NCBI GenBank assembly: GCA_951802425.1
Contig: OX637804.1
Coordinates: forward strand, 1,240,001-1,304,000
Direction of reading: 5' to 3'
Origin: Clavaria fumosa
Lineage: Eukaryota; Basidiomycota; Agaricomycetes; Agaricales; Clavariaceae
Length of the DNA: 64,000 bases
A program made the translations under genes and the position numbers. Every line of letters begins with the position of its first letter. Position 1 is the stretch's first letter. The notes under the pieces are model-generated. The model saw nothing but the letters and a program-made list of their open reading frames with translations, was not told the DNA's origin and made no database searches. This document shows, piece after piece, positions 1-12,405 of the stretch.

Positions 1-377
1 CTCTCCTCCACCTCCGCCTCCGCTGCGGCCCTCTCGGCGGCTCCCTTCTCCTCGCTCGTGCGCCTTCTCTCGACTTCGGCCTCCTCCTGTTTTCGCACTC
101 GCTCGGCAGTCCACTCTTCCCCACGGATCTTTCGCCACTTCCTCAACCTTCGCGCCACGGGGACGAGCCCCTCGTCGATATCCACATCCTCCTCAAGGGC
201 CGCCACGTAACCAGCAAGAAAATCATCCTGAGATGACATGTTAGCGCATTCCCACATTCGAGAAACTGGTTCACGCACCGTGTCGCCCGCGTACGTCCTC
301 ACCCACTCCGCGAATTCGCCATCTTGTCCACGTTCCGGCAACTCGACACCCGGAGCCATCATCCGTGCCTCCTCCAT
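1..377 (-). CDS. Partial hypothetical protein, coiled-coil, runs off the left edge
   Basis: A minus-strand frame stays open from an ATG at 377 to the window edge, about 125 codons. The first part has no recognised domain (it begins MEEARMMAPG). From about residue 70 it becomes rich in Lys, Arg and Glu (RKWRKIRGEEW, then QEEAEVERRR) and looks like a charged helix or coiled coil. The frame also extends upstream of this ATG into an A-run near 422-432, so the start is uncertain and an upstream exon is possible. No function can be given. An open frame in GC-rich DNA is weak evidence alone; the biased, codon-periodic composition supports coding. Confidence 0.42.
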   Translation of the reverse strand, partial: MEEARMMAPGVELPERGQDGEFAEWVRTYAGDTVREPVSRMWECANMSSQDDFLAGYVAALEEDVDIDEGLVPVARRLRKWRKIRGEEWTAERVRKQEEAEVERRRTSEEKGAAERAAAEAEVEE

Positions 378-439
378 CACCTGGACCCCGTTTTGGAAGA
401 TGAGAGAATCAAAGTTTTCCTTTTTTTTTTGAAGAGTCG

Positions 440-1460
440 ATGCATCGTTGTTGCTGGAGAAAGCACAAGTGTGTGTTTGGACCTATGTGCACCCACACGA
501 CGCGTACTTCAGGATCAACAAACAATTATTTGGCCTTGTTTGGTTGCAACTGAGGGCAGTTGCATTTTCAGCCCCCGGGAGAATGTAAGGATGATATGTT
601 GTTTAAACAAGGAAACTTAACAGATATTGACTATCCGGATATTTTGGCATCCAAGATAATTACGCCCGACGCGATCCGATAATGATCCGATACTGTCCGG
701 CGACATCCGGAACATCTGATAAATATCCGACATCAGACTCTCCGGTCTCTAATTCCCCATGATGATCACAACCCACAGGTCAGACACACCGCCTATGCCT
801 TTCCATTTCATCACTCCAGCATGGTCAGCGCTCAACGCACTCACTATTCCATTCCCATTCCCGTATTTCATATACCATGCTGTAAATTTCATATTTTGAT
901 CCCTTTCAAGTATCCATTCATTGATATGTTTCAGACCCTTTGCACTGCCTTGCCCTTTGTTCCTAGTACTCCTTTGCTGTACCACCTACACTCTCCTTCA
1001 GTTTACGAGCGATCCGGACATGTGCTAGTCATCGGATATTCCTTCCCTCCGAACTGCATGACTCCTTTACAAATTAAAAACCCCTATATGACCCCTTGTA
1101 CAATATCGCACTGCCTTCTATAGCTTCCGGAGATTTCCATAGAATCGGGTATGCTGTACTTAGAAAAATGTACTTAAGTATGTACCGGACTATACGGAAA
1201 TCCAGCTTTTTGAACGCCCACATTGTGCTGTGATCCTTAGCAAGCTCACCCTTCGTCATACCCATTGATTCGCTGGCCTTCGTCATCACCGGCCCCTCGA
1301 ACCTTCGATCCAAACATCGGACTCTACCGGATCTGATACCGGATACTCTGGATAATGTATACTTTCATTTTCTAAACCTCTTACACTCAACCTCTGCATC
1401 CTCCAAGGTTTTATCTAGTGTCTCCATCATGTAATAAGACCCCCTGAAGAACCCGGCCAC
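440..1460. other. Intergenic DNA, nothing supported
   Basis: Mixed-composition DNA without a credible coding exon. Short CCGGAT/ATCCGGA motifs recur at about 640-750, 1010-1040 and 1310-1360, which may be remains of an old repeat. I see no complete element or terminal repeats. Confidence 0.5.
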
Positions 1461-1893
1461 GAACATCTATTTGCAGCCAACACCTGTACAGCCTACTACA
1501 CCGCCGCCGCCGCTGTGCTGTTCATCGCCACCGCCACTGCTGTGCTGCTCATTGTCATCGCCGCCGCTGCTACTGCTGGTCATCGTCACCGCTGCCGCCG
1601 TCACTGGTGCTGCCGCCGTTGCTGGTGCCGCCACTGCCGCTACCGTCGCTGGTGCTGCCACTGTTGCTTTGCTGCTGCTGCCACTGCTGTTGTTGTTGTT
1701 GCTGGAGGCAAGAGAGGAAAAAGAAGAGGGAGGTGAGAGGGAGGGACAGGAAGAGGGAGGTGAGACAGAGGGACAGGAAGAGGGACAGGAAGAACCTGGT
1801 GGCCCCTCGCTGAGGGTGCCGCCGCCGCCATCATTGTCACTGAAGGGGAGAGGGAGGAGGTGCTGCTGCCGCCGCCATCATCACTGGAGGAGA

Positions 1894-1924
<31 letters not shown>

Positions 1925-2060
1925 CCGTCGCTGTTGTCATCGTTGCTGGGGATGGGGATGGGAGAAAGGGAGGAAGGAGCAGAGACATGTCGAGGAAACA
2001 AGCTAAGTTCAACCATATTATGTAATACAATGACTAATACTACTGTCCAGCTCGACCCGC
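1461..2060. repeat. Low-complexity CCG/CTG and GAGGGT tract
   Basis: The stretch is built of imperfect CCG/CTG/GCC triplets (about 1500-1690), then purine-rich GGGAGAGG-like units, then a run of GTGAGG hexamers near 1898-1922. Long frames exist on both strands because the triplets lack stops, so none is taken as a gene. Confidence 0.7.
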
Positions 2061-2192
2061 GGAGATGCCTCTGGAGGTGTACCTGCCTATCCTGCTGATC
2101 AACCCCATGCCCCCCGCTGGACCCACTCAAGCCATTCATGAACAAACCTGCGGCACGTGGTGACGACGACAGCACCAGCAGCACCGGCACCA

Positions 2193-3330
2193 TCAGCAGC
2201 AACAGCGGCGGGCAGCGATGACGACGGCGGGGTGTGATGACGACGATGGCGGGGGGCAGCAGCGACGACAGCGGGGGTGACAATGATGACGGAGGCGGGG
2301 GGCAGCAATGACAATGGCAAGGGGCAGCAACGGTGGTGGCGGGGGGCGGCGACGATGACAGTGGGGGCAGTGATGATGACAGCGGGGGGTGGCAATGACG
2401 ACAGCGGGGGGGTGACAACCACGATGGTGGCGGGGGGTGGCAGCAACAACGGTGGGGGGTGGCAACGACAATAGCGGGGGGGCGGCAACGACAGCAGCGG
2501 GGGGGGGGGGGGGCGGCAACGACGGCAGCGGGGGGGGGGGGGCGGCAACGACGGCGGCGGGGGGCGGCGACGACGACAGTGGGGGCGGTGACGACAGCGG
2601 CAGGGGGCGGCAATGACGACGGCGGGGGGTGACGATGATGACGGCGGCGGGGGGCGGCAGCAACAACGGCGGGGGGCAGCAACGACGGCAGCGGGGCTGC
2701 GACAACGATGGCGGGGGGCGGCAACGACGACGGCGGGGGGGGTGGCAACGACGACGGCGGGGGGGGCGGCAACGACGACGGCGGGGGGGGCGGCAACGAC
2801 GACGGCGGGGGGGGCGGCAATGATGATGGCGGGGGGGGCAGCAACGACGACGGCAGGGGGGGCGGCAATGACGACGGCGGGGGGGCGGCAACAACGACAG
2901 CGGGGGGGGCGGCAACAACGACGGCGGGGGGGGGCGGCAACAACGACGGCGGGGGGGGCGGCAACAATGACGGCGGGGGGGGCGGCAACGACGACGGTGG
3001 GGGGGGCGGCAACGACGACGGCGGCGGCAGTGACGATGGCAGGGGGCGACAACGACGACAGTGGAGGCAGTGATGACGGCGGGGGGCGGTGACGACGACA
3101 GTGGGGGCGGTGAGGACGGCGGCGGGGGGCGGCAATGACGACGGTGGGGGGTGACGACAATGATGGCGGCAGGGGGCGGCAACAACAACGGTGGTGGGGG
3201 GCGGCAACAACAACAGTGGGGGCGGTGACGACAGCGGCAGGGGGCGGCAATGACGACGGCGGGGGGTGACGACGATGACGGCGGCGGGAGGCGGCAGCGA
3301 CAACGGCGGGTGGCGGTAATGACGACGGCG
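2193..3330 (+). repeat. G-rich minisatellite with a 24-bp core period
   Basis: Tandem units of the type GGCGGCAACGACGACGG followed by a G-run. The phase GGCAACGAC recurs every 24 bp between about 2740 and 3020 (for example starting at 2767, 2791 and 2815). Flanking units are more degenerate. The plus strand carries many runs of 5-15 G, so it has high G-quadruplex potential. Both strands hold frames of 120-490 codons encoding Gly/Asn/Asp or Pro/Val/Ala repeats; these follow from the repeat and are not accepted as genes. Confidence 0.85.
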
Positions 3331-3605
3331 GCGGCAGCGACACTTCAGTTAGATTCAGTAGTTTGACCATTTGCTGATGATCACTGGGGCCTCTTCTGCA
3401 CAATACTGCATAGAATACCCTCAATCTATGTAGAGCTACAGAGGTCTGCAGAGATACCCTCATTTCTATGGCCTCTACAGCTTCTACAGTCCCAAAACAG
3501 GTTTTGCTGATGTATACATGCCCAATATGGTGTGGGGAAAACAGTCAAATACAGCTGGCTGTACTTTCATTTGGCCCTATTTATGTGATAGGTTACACAG
3601 CCAGG

Positions 3606-4262
3606 CTCGTGCGACCTATCCGAGAATGATGCTCCAAGTGCGGTCATTGGGCTCCTCGGGCAATGACTTGTCATGAACTATACGCTTTACAGAACGACAA
3701 TTCCAATTCGAGATGAGGTCCCTTCGCTCTTGTCCTTACTCGTTGGAAAATCGCCCTTGCCTTGAGGAAAAAGCCTCGCAGCTGCTTAGGTAGGGGTATC
3801 TGGACCAGCTCGTCCCACAGGAGTACATCTTTGACACGGTGAGTCGCAGCATTTAAACACACGCGCACTTTTCAAGGATGGATGAGGGCGAAGGCAAATG
3901 GCTTACGCTCCTTGTCTTTAGATGGGTCTCAAGGAGTATCAGATCGTTGGTCGCCACTTGCTCACAGAAGCGGACCCCACGCCAAATATATACCGCATGC
4001 GCATCTTTGCGCCCAACGAAGTCGTCGTGAAGCCTCGATTCTGGTATTTCCTGAGGTGCGAGTCTTCCCTCTTGAAAGCGAACCTCATTTAGGCAGCTAA
4101 AAAAGGTCAGGATGGCCAACGGCGAGATAATTGGTGTCAACGTTGTGTGTATCCACATGTCCCTTGCAGCCATTCAGGTGGCAGGCGTCGTAGGATCAAT
4201 CTTTGTCTAGATCCATGCAGGATTAAAAGCTTTGCATATGGCTCCGCTTCGACTCGCGCTCT
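3606..4262. repeat. Duplicated block A, left copy
   Basis: This block is present again in inverted orientation at 43802-44466. Similarity stops sharply at both ends (CTCGTGCG near 3606; GCGCTCT near 4262). On the minus strand it holds a 106-codon frame at 3853-4173 (starts MAARDMWIHTTL). The same frame in the right copy (43891-44211, plus) differs at only a few residues, so it may be part of a former gene, but I do not recognise the protein. A second conserved stretch ends LLWDELVQI and is then frameshifted between copies. Confidence 0.8.
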
Positions 4263-4292
4263 GGAACGCACAATATATACAAGGAATTCCGG
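4263..4292. other. 30-bp filler between duplicated blocks A and B
   Basis: These 30 bases join block A to block B in the left arm and are absent at the matching ends in the right arm, where the two blocks are not adjacent. It could be junction filler or the original sequence. Confidence 0.5.
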
Positions 4293-5006
4293 GGGCCAAG
4301 CAGAGTGGACGCGGTCAAAGGCCTTTTCCAGGACATGGCAGCGAGGCACCGTGCCCGATTCCGCTCCGTTCATGCATGGAGGCCTGTTTTTGTCGGTGTC
4401 GATTGCTTTTTGATTCGCCCCCATATGCACAGATTCTGCGTGTCGTGGAGATTGAATGCAGCGGATTTACGCCAGCCTTACATCAAGCAATTACCGACCC
4501 CAAATCTTATGTTCCCTTTGCCTCATCGGGTGACCGAGCCTCGCTCGACTTTCCCACCGCCCCAGCACGTTCTGTTTTGCACAATTTGCATGTAACCGCC
4601 TTAGGTGTCCTCGTCCTATACTTGCTCTTGTGCGATATTACCTATCAATAGAGCATAAATGTGAGACGTGCGTGATCTTATTGTGCTTCGCACGCGATCA
4701 CGCTGTCCGACCTTCGTAAAGTACCACAAAATGATCCCCAGTCTAGTACAGCTTAAGACATTCTTTTGCTAACGACATCCTCGATATCGATGTACCACCT
4801 CAAGGTGAGATCTACCGCTATGATAGGGATAGAAGCCAGCGCGTGGCGGTGATTGTGTAAAAGTCACATGTCCATTCCAGACTTGTTTCGTGTTCGTGTT
4901 CGAGCAAAGTCTGTTTTGTGTTGCAATGCAATGCCATGGTCACTCGACCTTATGTTATGACATACGTCCCATCTCTCCGTGAACTGTTCATGTTGGGTTG
5001 CGGGAC

Positions 5007-7537
5007 ATGCTCTCAAGTCTGTTCGCTCTTGTGATACTGAGTGTGTCTGTGGGCTCCCAGGATCATGCCACGGCTGTCTGCGTTGCCGGAGAATGCTTAC
5101 AGGGTAGCGTGAGCGCTATCAGTAAGTCCTATTCATATACAAGGCACATTGGATGTATCTGAGTCATTCTGCTACAGTCGGCTTACTCCTCTCCTCGCCT
5201 GCGGTGGGGAATGTACAACTCCTACCAGGCGAATACAGCCTGCAAAGCAACCCTGAACTGCTTCACAAGGCTCTGACAGATCCTCTCGCACAAATGCATC
5301 CTTCTGTAGGGTTCGAGGAATCAGCGAATGTGCTCCAACTCCCAATAAGTGTTCAGCTTGCACCAGGGGTTGCAGTATACTCTCAGAGCTACTACTCAGG
5401 TCAACCGTCATTCGCCGGTCTGCCAAGATCAGCAAGCCCGATTGCTTCAGCTAATATAGCTGCGGGAGCAATTGCACTTTCAGCAAATGTATGGGCTATC
5501 ATCATGGCTGGCAGCAATCGTATAGTCCTTTGGGATTCTGTCGCAGATATGTCCCAGCTACCAAACTCTATTACTTCAAACATCATCAGCGTTAACAACA
5601 TTCAATCTTCGGCATGTGCTCCCCCATGTTCAGGAGGTGGAGTTTGCTCTGCCTCAGGATCTTGTGTATGCCCTACTGGTTTCACAGGTCAATTCTGTGA
5701 ATCCTGCTTGCCTGGGAACTTCGGTCCGACATGTAAACCCTGTCCTCAAGATTGTCCTGCCTGTGATGAAGGTGTCACGGGCAGTGGGCGGTGTCTCCAG
5801 ACACAGGATGTGGGTGTACCCAATCAAGGATGCAATTGTGGCCATGGTAGTTGCTCGGGGGGGAGTTGCGTTTGTTTGCCTGGATGGACCACTTCCGATG
5901 ACGGGAAGGCATGTGGCAAGTGTAGTGATGGCTACTTCTTGACACCTGAGGGGCGATGTGCAAGTGTGTTCCAAAAATTCTCACCTTATCAAAGGATTGC
6001 TTGGTGATCAGTATTTCTATCCAGAATGCCGAGTGGGTTGTGCAAGATGCACCAGTCTACAGCCTGCGGATTGCAAATCATGTTCACCTTCCTTCTACTG
6101 GATACCTAACATTGTTTCTTGTGTTTTCAGCCAGAGTGATTGCCCCAGTTTCAATGCACAAGGAGGGTGTAATCGATGCTCTTCCAATTGTAAATTTTGT
6201 TCGACCTCTCCGGACTCTTGCATCTCATGTTATGATGGGCAATATTTACTCGGGAATCAATGTGTGTCAGCAAATCGAGATGGCGTCTGTGGCAATTCAA
6301 ACCTTATTTACAATCCTGCAACCTTTCAATGCGACAGTAGGTCTATTGCATAATTATCCTCAACCTAGCATTGATCAATCGGCTGTAGCATGCCCAGACA
6401 AGTGCACAACCTGTCAATATCCTAACTTTGATCCAATCAATTCACGGATCAACGATGCCCAATGCACAGGATGTATTAACGGTACTGGACTTAATAATGG
6501 ACGTTGCGTGGAATGCCCACCAGCAACATTCATAGGCCCAGATAAAAAATGCACTGGTGTGTCCTATCATGAACATGTTCTCTCATTCTGTGTTTGATAT
6601 GTCAATAATAGCATGTGATGCGTCCTGCGCATCGTGTAGTGGACCTGACACCTGTCTCACATGCGGAAATAATCGCCTGATGTCAGCTGGCAAATGTGTA
6701 TCTTCATGCCCAACGAATGCTTTCGCTGCGAATGGGAAATGCCAGCTGTGCCACCCTGATTGTGCCACCTGTTCTGGATCTAGATTTGATCAGTGCTCCT
6801 CTTGCTCTCCCGATCGTCCTGTCCTCCTTAATGGACGGTGTGTACTGGCATGTGGCAAGACGCAATTTTTCGACAAGACCACGTCAAAATGTCAGGACTG
6901 TGATGCAAGTTGTTCTAGCTGTTCCGGAGCTGGACCTGCCAATTGTTTGGCATGTGCGGGGCCGACCCAGATTCTCTTGGATGGCGGTTGTGTCGATGCG
7001 ACCTGCGGTGGTGGTTCGCATGTCATAGCTAGGCTAGGCGTGTGTCTTTCACAGCTGATATCCGGCCCTCTTTCCGCTGTCAGAGCCACTACTGTATCAG
7101 TCTACTCGACTCCATCGATAGGACCAGCCACGCACACGAACATACTCTCCTCTCCCACGAATATACTATCCTCTCCCACGAAAATACTATCCTCTCCCAC
7201 GAATGTACTCTCCTCTCCAATGAGGGTACGGCCTCCTGCCACCGGCTTCCGCATATCTTGGTGGCAGATTCTGCTGTGCGGGTTTGGAGGGTTATTCGTT
7301 CTGCTTGTGTGCATCACATGCTGGCGTTGCTACATCCGCAAGAAGCGTTACATGGAGACCGTCGAGTTTGCAAATGGGAAAGGGGCAAAGCCCTCTATAT
7401 GGGAGCTATTTAGGCGACAGAGCGTAGCTCTGAGCGAACCGGAAGAAATTCCATTTCCGAGGCAGAGCAGGGACGACTTCCTCTCAGAGTCGATCTCATT
7501 GGATTCCTATTATTCACAACAGGACAGGTTGTATTGA
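5007..7537 (+). CDS. Cysteine-rich EGF/furin-like single-pass membrane protein (copy 1)
   Basis: Model: join of 5007-5121, 5178-5963, 6025-6336, 6389-6556 and 6612-7537, giving 768 residues with all phases consistent. A signal peptide ([17 protein letters not shown]) is followed by an N-terminal region without Cys repeats. Next come EGF-like ([18 protein letters not shown]) and furin-like or VSP-like Cys repeats (many CxxC pairs, residues about 160-600). Then a Ser/Thr/Pro stalk with four tandem NxLSSPT units, one membrane helix at about 675-698, and a 70-residue cytoplasmic tail with Ser/Tyr and acidic clusters. Intron 2 (61 bp) fits GTGTGT/TATCCAG and restores the Cys pattern. Type I surface protein; receptor or adhesin roles are inference. 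A second intact copy lies at 46938-49468. Confidence 0.85.
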
Positions 7538-7999
7538 TTACCGTAGACGCGCCTATTTTTAAACAGCACATTTATCCACATGTCATAATACTGTGCACTT
7601 TTCACTTTTCTTATACAACTTTCACGACTGATCAGTCTTATGGCATCAGGCCGCTGAGCCATCTGGGCCTACAGTATTGTATTGCCATAAAATAATCCAT
7701 CCGAATCGATATCATGTCCCTATGTCTTTGTGTGCAGAGCAGAATTGGACTACAACATGTCGACAACTCAATATTGAAATTGGCCACATGTCCGATGAAG
7801 CCCTGCGATTAATCCCGCTCAAGCCCCAAGGACATTAAGTGTTAGTACAGTTTACGCGAGATATTGTCCTATTACCACATGATGCGGCGACACCTTAGGT
7901 TGTGAATTTTGAATTGCCGAAATGTTGCAGAAAACTGCAGTGACAATTTTCGATGGAAAATTACCTCCGGAGTGGGTGTTATGATGGTGCGGCTATCTG
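7538..7999. other. Intergenic DNA between convergent genes
   Basis: Contains the 3' ends of the receptor-like gene (plus) and the next gene (minus). No other feature seen. It belongs to duplicated block B and is conserved, with small indels, in the right arm. Confidence 0.6.
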
Positions 8000-10900
8000 C
8001 TACACGATGGTCCCTTCATGACTCAGCGCGTCGAACGTTACCGTGCTATGTTGCACAAGTACCTGGATGGAGGGGAGAGGAACCAAGCACAAGGGAAAAG
8101 CGATAAGCATTGAGCAGAAAATGGAAAATAGAGTCAACAAAAAAAAACGCACTGCACCAAACCGCCTCATATAATCCTCATGGTCCACGAAGCTGGTCAA
8201 ACTCTGCTGAGCGCCTTCCCGTAGGCGCAAGATCAATCGTGGGTCCAGTAGACCTTCCGTCGTCGTCGTCCCGCCCATGGCCATCGGGTCGTCCCGCGAG
8301 CCATCGTCCGTCCCAGGTGACGGCGGGGACCTCGCCCAAAATGCGGGCGGTGGAGGCGGCGGCGGCGGTGTTGGATCCCTTAACGTCCCCACAGTGCTTG
8401 CCCTTACTGCTGCCGCCCTGGCCCTGGCCCCTGCACCAAACCAACTGATCCTTCCACCACCGCCCTCTGACAGCGGCCGTGATTGCAGCTGAGGCGAAGG
8501 GGCTCCCGTGGTGGCGGTCGCGCTGGTTAGTCGTCTCAGATTGAGAGACAACCGCGGTCGGCTACGCCGAGGAGTGGCAGAAAGGGGCGAGGCAGGGGCA
8601 AAAGCATAGGGAGAACTACCACTGCCATTGGCGGTACCGGCATCGCTGCTTCCAACCGAGAGTCGGGGGCGACGCAAGGATGGCAGCGACGGCAGGATTG
8701 TCGGGCGCAGCAACTGTCGCGAAGAAGCTGAGGATGGAGAATACGACCGAGGCGGCGGTAGCGGTGGCGGGGGCAAGGGCGGTCGGTGGGACGAACCGCG
8801 CGAGCCTAATGTCGACCCACTAGTGTTGCGCTGATCCGACCCAGACGCGAGGCGTGACTCGACGGAGGTGCCAACCAGACCCATTCCGGTACCGGTGGTT
8901 GCACCGGCGAGCCAGGCCGAGGATGGGCGAACGATACCTCCAATGAAGGCGCCCTCACTTCCGCCGCCACTACTGCTGCTGTGTCGCAAAACACGGTAGT
9001 CCTGGTCCTGGTCACCATCAGGTTCTGGTGGATCTTTCTCCTTCTCCTTCCCCTTCCACTTCTTCCGGTCAACGACGGCAACGTCGTTGCGATCCAAAGC
9101 GGCTGGGACATGCCTGTCGTTTAGCGTGTAGCCGTAGTGGTCCTGGTGCTTATGGTCCTGGCGGTCCTGGTGATCGGAATGGCAATGGTGATCGCGGTAG
9201 CTCATAGGCGGCGGCAACTCCCGCGTCCCCCACGCAGACGGGGGCGGGAGCACAAGGTTGACGCTGGTACTGTGCTGCTGCTGCGTTACGTGAGGCCCAT
9301 ACACGTCAAGGCCATAGTCCGCCGTCGTGGCCTTGGCCGTCGTCATTGTGGCAAGACGAGCAGAGCCGCGGACTATGCGTCCATCAGCCACCCGGCTCCC
9401 AAACCACGCATTCTCCGGCGCAAGAACTGCACCAGCACCGTCAGCACCCTCTCCAGGGGCGCGCAGTTCAGGTCGCTGCGCGAACCCAAGCGGGCGAAGG
9501 CGGAAGAATGAAGACTGCGACGACGAGCCAGACGAGCCATGCGATCGCCCAGAGACATCCAAGTCGTCGTCGATGCCAGGAGCCCAGTTTGCCTCGTCTT
9601 CTGCTAGGCGCCGCTGCGTGTACGGTGCGAGGGCAGCTGCGATTTCCGCTGCGGCCTGTGCGCGGGCGTGGGCGTGGGCGGGCGCCAGTCGCGTGTTAGC
9701 CTCTTCCCCGTTCAAATGCGAAGCTGAATACGGATGGGGAAAACCTGCCATGGCGCCAGAAGGACGCACACCCTCCAACCCGTCTGGCGCACCATATAGC
9801 TCTAGCATGAGACGGTCGTCGCTACGCAGCACAGGCCTAGCAGAAAGGGCACCACCATGCTGATAGACCAACGGCTCCAAGGAAGTCTCTCCACCATTGG
9901 CCATGACGTCCTCATCGTCATCATCATCAACGCGCGAGCGCTGCGCTGTCGACCGGCGGTGCGTTTGTTCCACTGGTCCCATGATCGCCTGGTCGGAGCC
10001 AAGTAGCGACGAGGGCGACGACAAAGGCGAGTGCGGGTTCGGCAACTTCGTGGAGGCGCCGGTGAGTCGTCTGCGCCGTTTTTTGGTTCGGAGGGCGAGG
10101 CAGATCCAGAGTGCGATGAACGCCAGGGCGAGGGCACTGCCTATGGCAATCCCTGCGATAGCGCCTGCGTTATTGATCAAGCTGCTGTTTGTCCCGTTGA
10201 ATGATGGTGAAGGAACGCCATGCGTGAGCGCAGCGATTAGAATCAAGGGAACAACTCACGAGCGTTTATCTCTTAAGGGAAGATTCGTGCTGAGAAGGGT
10301 GGGCGAAGTGGTGGGAGCGGGGGTCATAAGTGTCGTGGGAAGGGTAACTGCGTTGGCGTCGGTGGTACTGGTGGTACTGGTGTCGAGGGCGGTCCTGGAA
10401 GTCTGCTGGCTCCCAATATTGCCAGGGGACAGACTGTCCGTCGAGGCTGGGGGAAGAGTGATGGAGGGCGTCTGTGAGGGAATCCATATGAGAGGTTCAG
10501 AAGCGTGAATCGTGATCGTGGTAATAGTGAATGAGACGCCAGACGTCCCAAAGAAAAGCGTAAAGGGGGAAACCCTGGAAGATTGATCAATGGACATAGC
10601 CTTGATAATGGGGGGCGCTATAAGCTGTGTCGTTGACGTACGGGGTAATGATACTCAAGCTAGCGCTCTTTGTCGGAGATGCCTGAATTTTCTGGACACC
10701 AGATGAGGTCGACTGGCAGGAGGAGCGAGATTTTGGATCTGACATATTGCAGATATAAACGGTCGTCGTGGTCGTAGTCGTAGCTGGCGGCCGAGCGGGA
10801 GCGGATCGATGTGGTATTGCGGAGGGCGCAAGCGCGGGCGCAGGGTGGCCAGGCCAAGTTGTGGGGGACTCAACGGAGGGCCTGAATTTTGAATTATTTT

Positions 10901-11088
10901 TTTGGCGATCGGGGAACAAAGAAGAAGCACGGTTTGTTTCAGTTCACCACCGAAGAGGCGGGTAGCAGAGAAAGGTGTAGCCCCTCCTCCACCGATGAAT
11001 GGGAGGGGGGTGATAATGGGAGTACTCACTGCGGGTACCGTTTCTCCTCGCTTGAGGGTGAGCGCCGCCAGCGGCTGTCAATAATCAT
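8000..11088 (-). CDS. Single-pass membrane protein with long disordered cytoplasmic region
   Basis: Minus-strand model: 11088-11030, 10881-10642, 10574-10260 and 10184-8000; phases agree and give 932 residues. The last three exons are well supported (donors GTACGT and GTGAGT, acceptors TTCCAG and AAACAG). The first exon and its ATG at 11088 are uncertain, as is the absence of a signal peptide. A Ser/Thr-rich outer region leads to a membrane helix (AIAGIAIGSALALAFIALW), a basic stop-transfer KKRRRR, and about 700 disordered residues with Pro runs and Ser clusters. The far C-terminus is hydrophobic and could be an unspliced tail. Such Ser/Thr-stalk plus helix plus disordered tail proteins are common in mushrooms; function unknown. 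The 3' part is duplicated and broken at 45583-46466. Confidence 0.62.
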
Positions 11089-12405
11089 CTCCAAGCTCCG
11101 TACGCCGCGCGTTGGGTACGTTCGTACTGATCGTGGAAGGAAGTCCAGGGCATCCACTGTCAGCGGCAAAAGTGCGGTAGCCGCACAAGGTGCCCTCCTT
11201 GATCTGTTCCGCTCTTCGACCTTTGTTTGCGTTTGCGCGACGGCGGGAAACGCCGGATGTTCCAGAAGATATGAGACCGTGCTTGTCTTAGTGTCAAGTC
11301 TGAGCCCGCGCCAGTGGAGTGTGAAAGAGAGAAGAATGTGTCTCTCGGCACAACAATCGAGAGTGAGGGCTTATCTCAAGAATTAGTTGGTGTGGGGGAA
11401 AGAGCGGTAGTTCAGTCTCGACCGGCGAAATGGTGTGCGGAGTGCGGAGTGCGTGGGTTTGCTGTACAGGATGCCCGAAGAGAGCGAACGGCGCTGAATG
11501 TTCTCCAGGAACTTGCGCCTGTAATAAAACTGGGCGCCTAGGGATAGCGTGCTTTTACTGTCCTGTCGCTGTCGCAACCGAAAGGGTAAAAAAGAGCCGC
11601 GATCAGAGATTGGACAGTTCGCGGGTAGAACTGAACCCGCAACTGAGTTGCGGCCCGCGCGGAAAAGAAAGGGGCGAGAGATGGACCCAAAGGGTTTCGG
11701 GAGGAAGAGGACAGGGAGAGGAGGAGGAAAGCGTGGTTTGCCACTGGCTTGGACAATGACAATTACCACCAGCTTGATAACGTAATCAATGGCTCATTTG
11801 GAGCGCGTTGTATTTGTCGTGGTAAGGGGCTTCAGCTTAATCGGGTAATCCCGCTGCCCAAAAAGGGAATATCGGCACTGCTTTCCGTCTCCACCACGTC
11901 TCGGATTTCATTGAATGAGAATGAGACTTGTGTTCACTCAACCTCCGCGTCGTGGGTTGCACGCTCGAAATTGCAATCTGAGCTTGAGCAACCGACATTC
12001 TGAAGGGTTGGAGCTGATGTCGTTTTGGTGAACACGTGTTCCTCTCTATCTCCCTTATCTTCCGCACGCGGCACCCCACGTTTCCCTGGGAACTCCTGCA
12101 TCAGCTGTTGGAAAAGAGCGTTGAGTATTCAGGAGTTTACGCCTATGCGGAGAGCTCAGCGCGTCATTGATCAGCCAGTCAGTTGCTATGGGCTTGTTAG
12201 CAACGCGGGTTGCGTACTTCTCGCATAGAGCAATAAGGATGATGGACATACCGTGAGCACGAAAGAGATCGTCGTTAATAACGCGCGTCCAAAGAGGGAT
12301 CGTTTGATTGTCACAAAATCTTACTTCGTACGAAATTTCACAATTTGATTTCTTTTCAGCTCAAAAAGCAGCACGTTCTGGTAATCTTCAAGTCATTCTC
12401 CGCAT
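11089..12405. other. Intergenic or 5' region, no gene supported
   Basis: One minus-strand frame stays open from the proposed first exon (11030-11088) up to about 11350 without an ATG, so further 5' exons of the membrane protein gene are possible. The rest, to the end of the amine-oxidase-like gene, shows no convincing splice sites, domain or repeat. Confidence 0.45.

Larger units (their letters stand above)
4293..8887. repeat. Duplicated block B, left copy
   Basis: About 4.6 kb that recurs inverted at 45583-50180. It contains all of the receptor-like gene at 5007-7537 and the 3' part of the minus-strand membrane protein gene at 8000-11088. The right end cuts that second gene: unique sequence continues to its 5' end only here, so the left arm holds the complete locus and is probably the donor or ancestral arrangement. 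Confidence 0.88.

Noticed and set aside
1471..3463. Overlapping frames of up to about 490 codons on both strands (for example 1837-3303 and 2099-3463, minus)
   Set aside because: They encode only Pro/Val/Ala/Arg or Gly/Asn/Asp repeats, exist in all frames and come from the 24-bp and triplet repeats.
5964..5994. A 31-bp intron in the receptor-like gene ending at CAAAG
   Set aside because: In phase, but below the usual minimum size. The 61-bp choice to 6024 has a better acceptor and gives a cleaner Cys pattern.
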